A stretch of DNA of 64,000 nt. It comes from Gorsachius magnificus. Lineage: Eukaryota > Chordata > Aves > Pelecaniformes > Ardeidae. Under the pieces are notes generated by a model. The model was given only the letters and a program-made list of their open reading frames with translations. It had not been told where the DNA came from and ran no database searches. The position numbers were made by a program, and so were the translations under genes. The stretch lies in the NCBI GenBank assembly GCA_034008185.1, contig CM067083.1:116644837-116708836 (forward strand), written 5' to 3'. Each line of letters starts with the position of its first letter. The first letter of the stretch is position 1. Of the stretch, positions 34,586 to 45,900 are shown piece after piece.

Positions 34586-36189
34586 GAACATACAGACAAG
34601 ATTACAGTTGAAGTAGATTTGAGCAAAAAGCGTTACTGGCTACCATACATGGTACCAGCTTTCTGTGTTTCAGACTCAAGTTATGGATCCCTTGCTAAAA
34701 CACATGGATGCTACTGCTCACTTATTCTCTTGTATTTGCTGTATGAAGATCTGCATCTCCAGAAAAACTGTAGTGTTGTAGCTTTTCTCTCCTGCTGTGG
34801 GTGTAACAAAATAACACAGTATCTGAACTCAGACACAGGTGAAAGCATGGCTGAAATCTTGCTCTGTATGATGACAAGATAGCACCAGCGTGCCATACAC
34901 TGAGCTGGATTTGGGGAAAGGACGATTCCTGCATTCTTGAGATACCATTTGCCCCAAACCTCACCCGTGCCTCTGTCACTTTCAAAGAGAATTCATACTG
35001 TAAGTCTTGCTCTGCCCTCAGCTCTGGACTGGACCACCCATAAGTCCCTTGATGGGATGTTTATATTTATCAATCTTTTTATTATCACTGTGATATTCTT
35101 ATGGTGCTGGGTACTGTGCAAAACCAGCTCAGTTTGTCTAAGTGGACAGGTAGGGGATTTTGTTGCTTTCTTTCATTTTCCTTCCTTTTTGAACCTAGAA
35201 TAAATACAAGTATTCAGAGGAATATATCTACAAGAATACCTTCAACAGCAGAAGCCCTGCAAAAAAAAGTAGGACAGCTGCTTCTAATTTGGGAAGAAGA
35301 AAATTATTTTTGTCCTCAAGAAACTTTGGGAAGGCACTCTTTCCAAACAAGCAACCTGGAGAAAGTTGAATGTTTGGTTTGCTTTTCAGCATACATCTGA
35401 ATATGTTTGTTATTAGCAGAAAGAGTCTCAAGACTAGAAAAGAAAATTGCCTTTCCAGACAGTATGAATTTTAATCCACAGTAAATGTGGGAGTCAACAG
35501 AGCTGCTGAAATAGAAGGCAATTTTCTGAACAATATTCCTACTCTTCTACCTAATTCACAATCTGATTTTTTTTTTTGTGTGTAAATGAAGCAAACCCTT
35601 GCACTAGACTAGTATCAACATTAGAGAGATAAACAAGAGAGGAGGAAGAAAAAGAAATCAGCTCAGACTCAAGGCACCCATTTAGCATCCTGCTATTTTG
35701 TGTGCTGATGGAACTGAAAGAGACAGAAGGGGTAGAGAAAGGAATCCTGAAGGGACCGATGAAATAGCAGTAAAGCTAACCCAGTGCTAGCAGGGCTCAG
35801 AAAAATGCAAACTCCCTCCTCATGCCCCACCCTGGATATGCAAGGGAAGCTCTTCTGGAAGGATCCCAGATCTCAAATCTGCTGGAGGGTCCTTGGAAAT
35901 ACCAACAGACAAAGGCTTCTGAGACCATACACCAATGTAGGACAAGACTTAAAAGTCCTGGTCTTGCCACACAGGGTCACCTGTCTAAAGCTGCATCTGA
36001 CTCACTGAGAAGCATGTTATAATTTAAGGAAAGTTGGATGAAGTGCCTGAACATCAGCGGCATGTGGGTTTGTTCTGTGTGTGCGCGTGTCTGTGCGCCA
36101 TCCTCCACAAGCTGGTAGAGGCTCATCTGCAGAATGTTTTTCAAGTGGACTGAGTTATGTTGAACACCAGCTATAGCTGAGATGTGTCT
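34586..36189. other. Unique DNA, no gene seen
   Basis: No exon or recognised repeat. Frames of 60-99 codons overlap each other on both strands and show no supporting features. Confidence 0.5.
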
Positions 36190-37070
36190 GGTGTCTCAGG
36201 CTGAATTTAAGGCTAAAATCGCTATATATACTGCTGATTTAGAGCTAAGGTCCTTCTGTGAATGCAGTTCTCTGCAGAGAAGTAATGCATATACTGCAGT
36301 TGTGTCACTAATGTAAAAGGGAGTTCATCTTCAAAAAAATAGAAAAAAGAAAGAGTTGACATGCAGGAATCCAGACCAAATGAGTGGATTCAATTCAAAA
36401 TGAAGACATCAAATACAGATGTCTAAAGGAATACGCACACAGGTGAGCTATGTGTCTAAGCTGTCACATAATCGATAGAGACATAGTCAATACAGTCATT
36501 GTTTTTTAGGGGGAGATTCTGCTGACAAGTGACTAGGGGTGCAATTCAGTTTCCTTCACACAGGCACAAACACCATTTGAGAAGGACTAGCACATATAAA
36601 ATATCCACCCAAGGTTGGTAGTTACAACACACAGGACCCACGTTAAATCCATGGCCTCAGGAGTGGTGACTTGTGGCTAAGCAGGAAACCAAACACAACT
36701 AAACTATGCTTAAATACATCGCTTCCGGCATTTGGATCATACACTATATGTCTAGTAACCTGAATCATTACTCAGTCTCCTGAGACCATAGGGGTTAAGA
36801 CCGGGATTCAATATCCTAAACATAGGGTGTGGATTTATTTTAGGCAGTAAGGATTATCTTACCTGGCCTCCACCTACTTCCTGGAAGTCCTTGTCATATC
36901 TGCCAGCCCAGTCATGGTGTTATGAACACTTAAGGGCATCTCATCTGGCACCAGGTGCCTACGTTTGGGCAGCTTCAACATACACCTACTGGTTCACTGA
37001 CTGAGGACATTCACTAGGTTCTACGACTGGCTGTCCATCAACTATAGTATGAGCTAAACAGCTGTTTCTA
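36190..37070. repeat. Possible ancient ERVL-type LTR relic
   Basis: The stretch contains phrases typical in style of old bird/reptile LTRs ('agacatcaaatacagatgtc', 'gtgtctaagctgtcac', 'caccaggtgcctacg'), and part of it (36935-36967) matches 15921-15953. No paired LTR, internal region, primer-binding site or clear tg...ca termini were found. The call rests on style and one internal match, so confidence is low and the edges are arbitrary. Confidence 0.25.
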
Positions 37071-38578
37071 TAACTTTGTTCAGGTGTCCTAATTTCAAAC
37101 TGTATCTGTACAAGACGTGGGCTTAATTTCTCAGTCCTAAAATTATTCATCTGTGGAATTTTAGATTAAAAAGTCCTACTCCAAGAAATCAGTGACAGTT
37201 TTCACTATGCCGTTGAGTGAATAAATTGTAAATCTTCCCAGCAATATCATCATGGAATCAGCCTCTGTTCTTATGGATAAGTCTTCCTGGTAAGAGTCTG
37301 TACCACTATTGTCAAATAGTCTTCTGTCTTGTGCCAGAAAAGACCTCCTCACCCTTTCCTTTGGTTTAGAAGATGCTTGTATTTCACATCTGAACAACTT
37401 ATCAAAGAAATTCATTACATATGATGTAGCAGGCTGGTGCTAGCAAAAGAAGAGTGGCTCCATCATGCCTCATTTGGCTGCACACTTGCAATACCTCTCC
37501 CACTTCATAAGGTCTCCATGATCAGACTAAGAAGATGTACAGCTTCCCTTTGTGAGAAGGTAGAGGAACTGTAAGAACCCATTTTTAGTGCTCTGCCTCT
37601 TCCTCCTGGTTCAGCAAATCTAAATGGGCTACTTCTGCCCCTTCTGCTCCAGTGAATCCCTCCTGCTCCTTTGATACTACGGCAAGCTATGGCAAGACTA
37701 CTGTTCTCTAGATCTAAGTGATTTAGCAGCTCCTCCTTGTTTACCTTTCCCATCTCTCTGCCAAAAAGGTGTGTTCAGTCATTTGACATACTTTGTTTCA
37801 GATGCAAAAAGTTCATTTTGGATGTTCCTCTCTGACTCTTCAGGCTCCAAAGGAACAGACCCTGCCACTGAGAGAAGATATTTATCTTATAATCTGTAGG
37901 GCTGTGTCTGCTGCAAAGAGTAGTTCTGTCCATGTTCTGCTTCACTAGTAAAAATGATGTGACAGGCAAGCAGAGTTGTGGGAAAGAAATCTTCACTATG
38001 CATTCAAAGTGATCTTGCTTCCACAGTGACAGCTTCTGAACTAGCTATTACTGTTCTGGAAAGAGATATTGAAGTTACAGCAGGTAGCTCTATGAAACTA
38101 TTAGTTCAGTGTTTAATGGATGCCAAAAGCAGGCAGAATTAAGAATTACTTGTAAAGGAATAGAAAACAAAATAGAAAAATGTCATAATGCCACTGTTTA
38201 AATCCCTCAGGTGTCTTTAACATAGTTCAGTGTTCCCTTGTCTCCAAAAGAATACAGTAGTACTGGGAATGATACAGAGATGGACAACCAGGAGGACCAA
38301 TGGTAGTGAAAAGTTAAACATAGTAACACTCCTCATCTTGGAGAAGTCACTGAAGAAAGGCTGCAACAGATGTAAAAAGTGGGTGAAATGAATAGAAATT
38401 ATCTCATCTAAGCTAAGACCGTCAAATAAAACTAGCAAGTAATAGATTAAAAGTAAGCCATAGAGGTACTTTCTCATATGTGTGGCTGTACAAGGCAATG
38501 TGGGTGGCCTACAGCTTATCTGGATTCAAAAGAGATGAGAGAAATTAATGAAATAAAATTGTCAGGATTCTATTAAAC
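37071..38578. other. Unique DNA, no gene seen
   Basis: No exon, RNA gene or recognised repeat. Reading frames here are short and unsupported. Confidence 0.5.
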
Positions 38579-38760
38579 ACAAAGGCATCACCTTTCATTC
38601 AGGAAGTCCTGGAGGCATAAGGCACCGCTGGCAAAGGAGTGTACCAGGAAGGTGTCACCATATGTTGCCCTGTTCTTACATCGGCATCTGCCGTTGGTCA
38701 GTGCTGGGGACGGATCTGGGTGGATTTTTGCCCTGACCCGGTAACAGTGTTCTTATGTTC
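38579..38760 (+). mobile_element. Old CR1/L3-like LINE 3' end
   Basis: The end 'ctgacccggtaacagtgttc' continuing into ttcttatgttc matches the 3' end of the reptile-wide CR1 type, whose consensus runs roughly c-t-g-a-c-c-c-a-g-t...-g-t-t-c-t-t-a-t-g-t-t-c. Upstream, 'gtgctggggacggatctggg' fits the expected 'ctggagacagga...ctgggct' segment. This tail differs from the attctatgat tails of the bird-specific copies, so it marks an older lineage. The 5' limit is approximate. Confidence 0.65.
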
Positions 38761-41700
38761 ACACAATTAGTGCTAGCCTCTGGGGAAGGGATTTAGGCCA
38801 GCTACTGTGGATGCTATTGCAAACCTTAAAATGTATGTTCAAGACCCTGGCAGCATGATTCAGAACATCTCAATTAGGCACTGAGTCGTCCTCTACTGTC
38901 CATGGGGGAAAAGTGGGACCACCAACATTTTTGCACACTTTGCTTTTGATTTTTAATTGGAATAAATGTATTCATGTTCATAAAAATGTTTGTTTCAAAA
39001 AGGGATGTGTTTTCTAAAGAAAAAAGCATTCTCCCCTCCCCCTATCCAAAATGATCTCTTGCTGAACAGGGATTAGAAGTTGTATTTTCATATATTATTA
39101 GCAGCAGTATTGTATCAAGTTGCAGTATGGTACAAAATTCATTGCTGCCACATTTTAATCTGATATTGATGATTTATACAAAGTCAGATAATTTCATCCC
39201 CAATAATATGATACAAAGCTGTTACTGCATGAGTCAGTTTCCAGTAATGAAGGATAAGAATATACCAGAATTCACTATATAATGATATTAGGGCTGTAAT
39301 ACACTTCTCAGAATAGCCAAGATAGACTTGGAGCTACCTCCCATGTCAAATTAAAATGCTCTTCTTTTGTTGTTGCTCATCATTAAATGCTTGAATACTG
39401 TGTTCTTACCTGGGGGATTGTGGGAAGCTTGTAATATTTATAAAGGGAAGAGCCACTCATCTCAGGGCCATTTCTGTTGTATGTATTATTTATTTCCTGA
39501 TCTATCCCCTCCCATGTTCACTATCTTTAAGAACTATGATTAATAAAACATTCCATGCTGAACAGTGCAGGTTATATTCCCAAATATATATAATCAGGCC
39601 ATTTCTATGCAAATGTCACAGGAGAGATTTTTCATCACAGAAACTGTACGTATTCACTACTTGATCCATTCATTTTACGTTTATTTTTTAGATTAATTAT
39701 TCTATTTCTCTACATGACTGGTTTTCAGGTGGGCACCCCAAAGGGATTTTGTAACCAACGTAGACAGACTTTGTTCTTTAACACATATGAGAAGCAACTG
39801 TAGAAGAGAACTAAAGGGAGTCTTTTAGAAAAAAAAAATCTTTACTTTGTTATTTTGTTTTCTTAAACAATATTTAATTTATTATTAATGTATAAAAGAG
39901 GAAAGAATGTCATAAACTTCTTACAGTATGCAGTAGTATATTAAGAATGAAGTATTCATTGTCTTCATCTAACTTGAATCAATATTCCAGTAGATATGAG
40001 AACACTATTGCTGCAAACAGAGTCCTACAACAAAAGTCCTTATTGTGACAACTCTCGATACCTGTTCATTGATGGGAATTCAACTGTGTGCTTTTAATCT
40101 CAGCTTCTGAATGAAATAATGCATTAGTCTTGGTTCAAGAGAACTAAAAAACCCCACATTTTATATTATGAAAGAGGTGAGACTATGAAACTGAAAAGGT
40201 GTTTTTGTTTGGTTTAGATCTATCACTCCCTCATAACAGGTCACCTTGTCCCAGTGCAGCAACTTATTACACATTTTCAGGCAGTATGCATGTATTTTAT
40301 GGAGAATATGGCAATAATAGTCTCTGATTGGGCAATAATAGTCTCTGATTGTGTTTATTTCAGCTTGTATCATGGGACTATCTAATGACCCCAGTAGAAG
40401 ATCAGACCTTCTGTGGCTGTGTTGCACAAGCAATGTACAGTCCCTCATAATCAGAATCCAGACTCTAAGGCCAGGACAAGAAGCAGGTGAAATAGAAGGA
40501 TGGTGAAATAACTGTAAAAGAAAAAAAAAAATGTATTCCCACTAATACCAATGAAAAAGCCTTCTATTGCCTTCAGTGATGCCATTTATATATATTAACT
40601 TATGTATAACTAGTCAGGATACCCAAGGTACAGAATAACATCCCTGATAAGCTCAAAAGGGCCAGCGCATGTCATCTTAACACAGTTTTGAATGTAAATT
40701 TATTTTCAGACAGTTTAATTAAGTTGATTTTCAATCTTGATTTTTAATTGAAATCTTCAGTCTTGAGTCAATCCTCAATTCAAACAGGATATCAAACACT
40801 GTAAGTGGAAACAGGCTGAGAGAGAACAGTCTGAAGTGTGATTGCCTTCTTAAATAGGGTGTTGCTGCAGACCCAGATTTAACCTCCAACATCACTTGCT
40901 TCAGGGAAGTGCGCAGCACTTTCACCAAATGATTAAGAAAAAAAGTGCTAAGAACTGCATCCTCTTCAAGATAAATTTCAATGAACTGGAAGCTTTATCC
41001 TCCTGGAAACAGAGATCTTATGAGAAGCCTCGAGCTACATACCCCAAATCACTACTAACCTATAAGAACCTTGCTCCTTATCTCTGTTCAATTGTTAAGT
41101 CTCTAGGGTCTTAACAGTTAATCACAAATGATTATATCAGTACAGGAAGGACATAACTTGACAAGTAGACAGATGCCATGTTGTAGGCCTAACTCACTTT
41201 ATACAAAAGTCATGAGCAGGAATAAATATTGACTCTCAACTTTTCGTCTAATCACAGTAGGAGTTACACATATAAAAGGACTGCAGGACTTGACGTAGCA
41301 TTTCAGGACTGGACATAGGACAAGCAAAACCTTATTGTAATTATAAGTAATTATCTGGCATAGAAAGGGACTGCCTGTTAAATAGGGTAGGAACAAGACA
41401 GGATTAGGATACCAGTTTCTAGAACTCTTCACAGAACAGAAAGGTTATTTGCTTGGCTCATCCCAGGAGCTAAACTGGGTGGATGTTATCCATTCTGTCA
41501 CAAGAAAGAGTGTACAGATATAGGGATGACTGACAAAGTCTAAGAAAAACAAGGAACTCCTTAGAAAGCACTAGCTCAATCTTTTTTCTCCTCAGTAGTA
41601 GTAGTGGAGAATACTCCTAGGGGGAGAAATTATCTGTTCTGAGCAAACCAGTGTGGGGGTGTAGGTTCATCTTCAAGAGTGTGGATGTGTTCCTCTGTTA

Positions 41701-42702
41701 GATATTAATGTGCTGAACAAGAAGTTAGGTATTTAATCTGTTCACAAGTTCCATACCACATACAGCTTAAGTGTCTTCTGTAGTTTAACAGCTGACCTCT
41801 TCTAGAGGTCTAAAGGTGGTAAAAAAGGGATAATGACTTTGTAGAGTTATGTATTCTCTTAAATGATCCTTCAGGATTACCCTTTTGTTCCCAGAGTGAA
41901 AGGTCAAGGGTTTTTAATATCAGAAAAAAAAATCATAAGCTCTAGAAAAATTTTCTATGATTCTGCATCAGTGGTTTTTTGGTTTGTTTTCTTCTTTATA
42001 GACAATAATATAAAGATATGAGAAGTGCAGTTTAGATTCTGGATGCTTAACCCTGATTCTTAAAAGGGATCTAATTTAAAGAACATACTTTTGTTAGACT
42101 TTTCAACACAAAATATAAGTAATGTTTAACTTACTGACCGAGTGACTTGTAAATTCTCCTGTCACAGAATTTCAAGTGAAAACAACTAAAAAAAAAAAAA
42201 AAGCACTGTTTTTCTACATTTTGAACTCCAACACTTGTCTAACAGATCATTTGTTATTCAGACTTTTATAGGAGCAGCTCTGTTTCTGCCATAATATTTT
42301 GCCTGATTGTTTGTGACATTCATTTCTAGAATTCAGAATAGCATGATACACCTAATATTCTGGGTTTGTACTCAACTCTATTATAAAATTCAGACTGTCT
42401 GCTTATGAGAAGCACTCATTAAGAAGGAGTTTATGATTTAGCATTGCAATTGAAATCTCTAGGGGAGCTTGTTTGGCCCTTCCAAGGAAACATGGCCTAG
42501 TTAAAAAATGACATTAAGGCAGGAATGTGAGTGCAACAGTGTCTGTAGCTGAAATACCCAAAACTGTCTGAATGACAATTGTCCCAGACTGGCAAAGCTA
42601 GAAAGGAAGATGGTCATTGTCTGGTTTAATTGCAAAAGGACTTTTGGAAAAAAAAAATCAGCTTGAAAAAACATATTAAAAAATATAACTTTTTTTTAAC
42701 AG
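38761..42702. other. Unique AT-rich DNA, no gene seen
   Basis: No exon or known repeat apart from the 21-bp duplication at 40310-40351 and a 15-base A run at 42188-42202. Confidence 0.5.
40310..40351 (+). repeat. 21-bp perfect tandem duplication
   Basis: The unit ggcaataatagtctctgattg occurs twice in a row (40310-40330 and 40331-40351) with no mismatch, indicating a recent slippage duplication. Confidence 0.96.
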
Positions 42703-43050
42703 TAGGGAGGAACGGTGAGTGAGAGAGAGACAAAGAAAAAGAAAAGCACTCAAAATCTGGTTTGATCCTACCAGAAGTCATCTCATGGCATCACTGCCCT
42801 GCCCAGGCCAGGTTGAGCATCCTGTACCTGACCAAGAAAGGGCGAATGGGGGTAGCAAACAGGGACCCTCGGGTGTGCGTGTGCGACCTGGTGGGGATTT
42901 CTTCCCCACATGTACATTGGGGGTTGCAGCGAGCAGCATGGACACATGTACAGCTGGGGCACTCGCATCTCCCACAGAAGGGGATGCAAATAGAGACTGC
43001 AAACCCCGGAGAGGGTGCGTGTGTCCAAAACTCACACAATTTGTGAGGGA
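42703..43050. other. GC- and CpG-richer patch, open on both strands
   Basis: About 300 bp with higher GC and more CpG than its surroundings (for example ggcgaatg, gtgcgtgtgcgacctgg, gcagcgagc). Frames of about 80-116 codons are open in several phases on both strands, as GC-rich sequence with few stop words allows. No recognisable domain is encoded. A strong acceptor-like and donor-like pair sits at its left edge (see findings). It could be an unrecognised insertion or a regulatory patch. Confidence 0.35.
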
Positions 43051-44179
43051 TGTGATTATGTGCATATAAATATGAGCCTGTGCAGGTTTGGATGTAGTTA
43101 CAATGCTTTGATCTTAGTTACAGAGAAGTGTTTAGAAATTTGTGGTTGGATATTTAACAGTTTTGACAATGTCTAGCATTGCAGTTTATCTGTTGTTTGT
43201 CGATACTGATCCTGAATGTATAGTTCACTGAATGTTGGTTAGTTACGTGCTATTAATAAATAAATAAACTGCTTTGATCCTGGCTTGGTTCAAAACACTT
43301 GAACTGGAAAAGTTTTCCCTGTGACACAAACCTGGTTTACTTTTCAAGTAGCAACTTGAAAATATGAATAAGAACATCTTATAACATGAATCTTGAGGAC
43401 ATGTTAGGTAACAACATTGTTTAAATGCTGAAATAATCACAAGCACAGTTTGGAATCTTTAGAATTATTAAAAAACAGAAGTCAGCAAGGTTGAAGATAC
43501 CTCAGTGACCTGAAGGCAAAAACCAGATCAGACTTATTAAGCCAGAACTAACAATGTCATGGTGCTATTTGAACCGAAAAGTCATTCTAAGCTTTCTCCT
43601 CCTGGGAACTGATCCCATCACTTTCTATCAGATTGCTGTTATGATAAGACTACACAAGTAATAGCCCAAGAATAACAAGCTCTAAACATTTACATACTTT
43701 ATCAAGAGTGCTGATCACAGTGACATGCTCCTTAACCAAACAATAAAAGAGAGAAGGAAAAAGGCCTTTTATTTTCTGATCTTTTTTGCATATTGTCATT
43801 CTTGCTTTAACTCATTTGTCCATAAAAATATCTCTGTGATAGAGAATGCCAGATGATGATAATGAATAAGCACAAACCAATGACTAAATGACAAATTGTG
43901 TGCACTCAGCAGACCAGGCTGCTTTTAATTTTTTTGGCCAATTATTTCAATGTACTGCAAGAAAGGACATCAAATATGTGGTCATACAGCCGTGATTGTT
44001 CCTATTAAATATGCAAATGGATTATTATCATATGTCATAAACCCCACATCATCTTCAGGACAAATGCGAACATGGTACTGCAAGGGACTTCATAGATTAA
44101 TGAATTCAGTCTCTGCTTTTACAGGCAATTATGTTACACATCCCATTTCATAAACTAATCAAAATTTAAAATTAATTAA
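43051..44179. other. Unique AT-rich DNA, no gene seen
   Basis: No exon or repeat recognised. The segment 43900-44070 has an octamer-type site atgcaaat at 44011-44018 next to TAAT-containing words; this is only weak support for a regulatory role. Confidence 0.45.
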
Positions 44180-45900
44180 GCTTTTTGCCCCTCTTGTATT
44201 GGACACTTTTTCGGACTCGTGGTTCACAGAAACTTTCTTTTAATTTCCAACATAAATTTTATTCAGTTCTAGTTTATTTCCATTTATTCTTGCGCCAAAT
44301 AGCCTTTCACCTCTTGGATGTTTATCATCACTGATATATTTACAGAAAGCTAACATAATCCCTACTTAGACTTCATTTTGCAAGGCTAACAAGCCAAGCT
44401 GTTTCAGTTTCTCTTCATAAGAGAACTTTTCGCTTCCGAGTCATTCCTGTATAGCTTACTCTGCACTTAATGTAGTCTGAGTTTTACTCCTGTGGGATGC
44501 CGGGATTATCTCACTTGGGACATCCAAGGACCTTCTTTAACTTTTTTTCTTGGCTATATCATATTGGTGATAGTTGGTCTGTGACCAGTCAGTTCTACAA
44601 GGTCTATCCCTCCGTCATTACCAGCTCATGAAATCCCAGTTTACAGCAAAATTGTTGTTATTATTTCGACAGTGCATGCCTTTGTATTTTGTACTTCTGA
44701 ATTTCATGTCGTCCTTGTTACTCTAGTCCTCAGGGCCATCTCTCATCTCTTCTTTTCTGCACAATAGAAAAATATTCCTCTGTATTAATGATGACTCCAA
44801 AACTCACAACGTCAGTACATTTTATCAGTATATCCCTCACTTTTTTGCTGAGGGAACTAATGAAATCCTTAAATGCCACTGATAACTTCTTTCTGCTCAA
44901 TATTTTCCCTGTTTATTACAATTCAAACATATACCCTCTATTCATTCCACTGTTCTTCACTTTCTAGTATAACTCTTTATTTTCTCTTTAGCACCATGTC
45001 AAATACTCTGCTGAAATCCATATATAGTAGAGTTACCATCTTTTCATTTGACTATCAAATCTCTTTCAATAGAGTGTCTGGCATGATCTATTTTTCCTAA
45101 CCTAGCTTTGTGCACGATTGTGTATTCCACTTACCATCCTTTCTGTATTTTTTTAAAGAAAGAATTCTAAATACTTTTTTTACAATGAATATTAGATTAA
45201 CAAGCTTGTAGTGGTTTAGAATACTTCCCCCTCCTCCCTTCTTAAATATAGGTGTTAATTTGCTATTCTCAAATAAGGTATTAGATTTATCTTGCTAGAT
45301 TTATTCAAAATAATTGCTCCCAGGCCTGTAATTTCATGTCCCAGCTCTTTCAGAAATGTGGGTTAGAAATTGCCTAGTCCCCCCACACTTGAACAGATTC
45401 AAACCTGTTAATTTTGCCCCTTTTTACTCTATTTCTTTCCTCATTTTCTTGCCCTTTTTTATTGAGGAAGGAGACCTTTGCTTTTTCTTTTAATAGTTTT
45501 ACGAGTCTATCAGAACTTGCCTTTGGGAAACCTCCCTTTTACTCTCTACATGTCATTTCTCCTGCAACACTACTTTTATCAGGCCCTTTTTTCCCTCATG
45601 TTTTCTAATTTTTTGAGGTTATTTATCCAGTTACTTAGTTAAGATATGTAGTCATATGTTTCCTACTTTTATCTGGTATATTTTTATGACTGCATTTTTA
45701 AAATTTCAAGTGTCTATTGTTTTTTAGTTCCTGAGCTCTTCAGTCCAACTAGTTCTACTAGTTCCCTTAGGTTTTCAAAATTGTCTTTTTTAATATCAGT
45801 GACCTTAGGTGTGGGCCTCCTTTTTAATATTCTTACACTCTGTGCAAATGAAATCAGCTTGCTAACATTGATCTAATTGTATCTTCTACAAACAGAACAG
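44180..45900 (-). mobile_element. Ancient CR1/L3-like LINE, antisense, heavily decayed
   Basis: Reading the minus strand recovers the CR1 ORF2 landmarks in the expected order. At 45030-44993 it reads L-Y-M-D-F-S-R-V-F-D-M-V, the reverse transcriptase motif with the first catalytic aspartate. At about 44710-44685 it reads M-K-F-R-S-T-K-Y, matching the M-K-F-N-x-A-K-C block. At about 44423-44375 it reads S-Y-E-E-K-L-K-Q-L-G-L, matching the S-Y-E-E-R-L-x-E-L-G-L-F-S block. Upstream pieces to about 45640, and more weakly to 45900, resemble the region between endonuclease and reverse transcriptase. Stops and indels are frequent, and no 3' tail repeat is seen. It is far older than the copies at 6938 and 33640. 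Confidence 0.65.

Noticed and set aside
33963..34586. 207-codon plus-strand frame
   Set aside because: It is the antisense shadow of the minus-strand CR1 ORF2.
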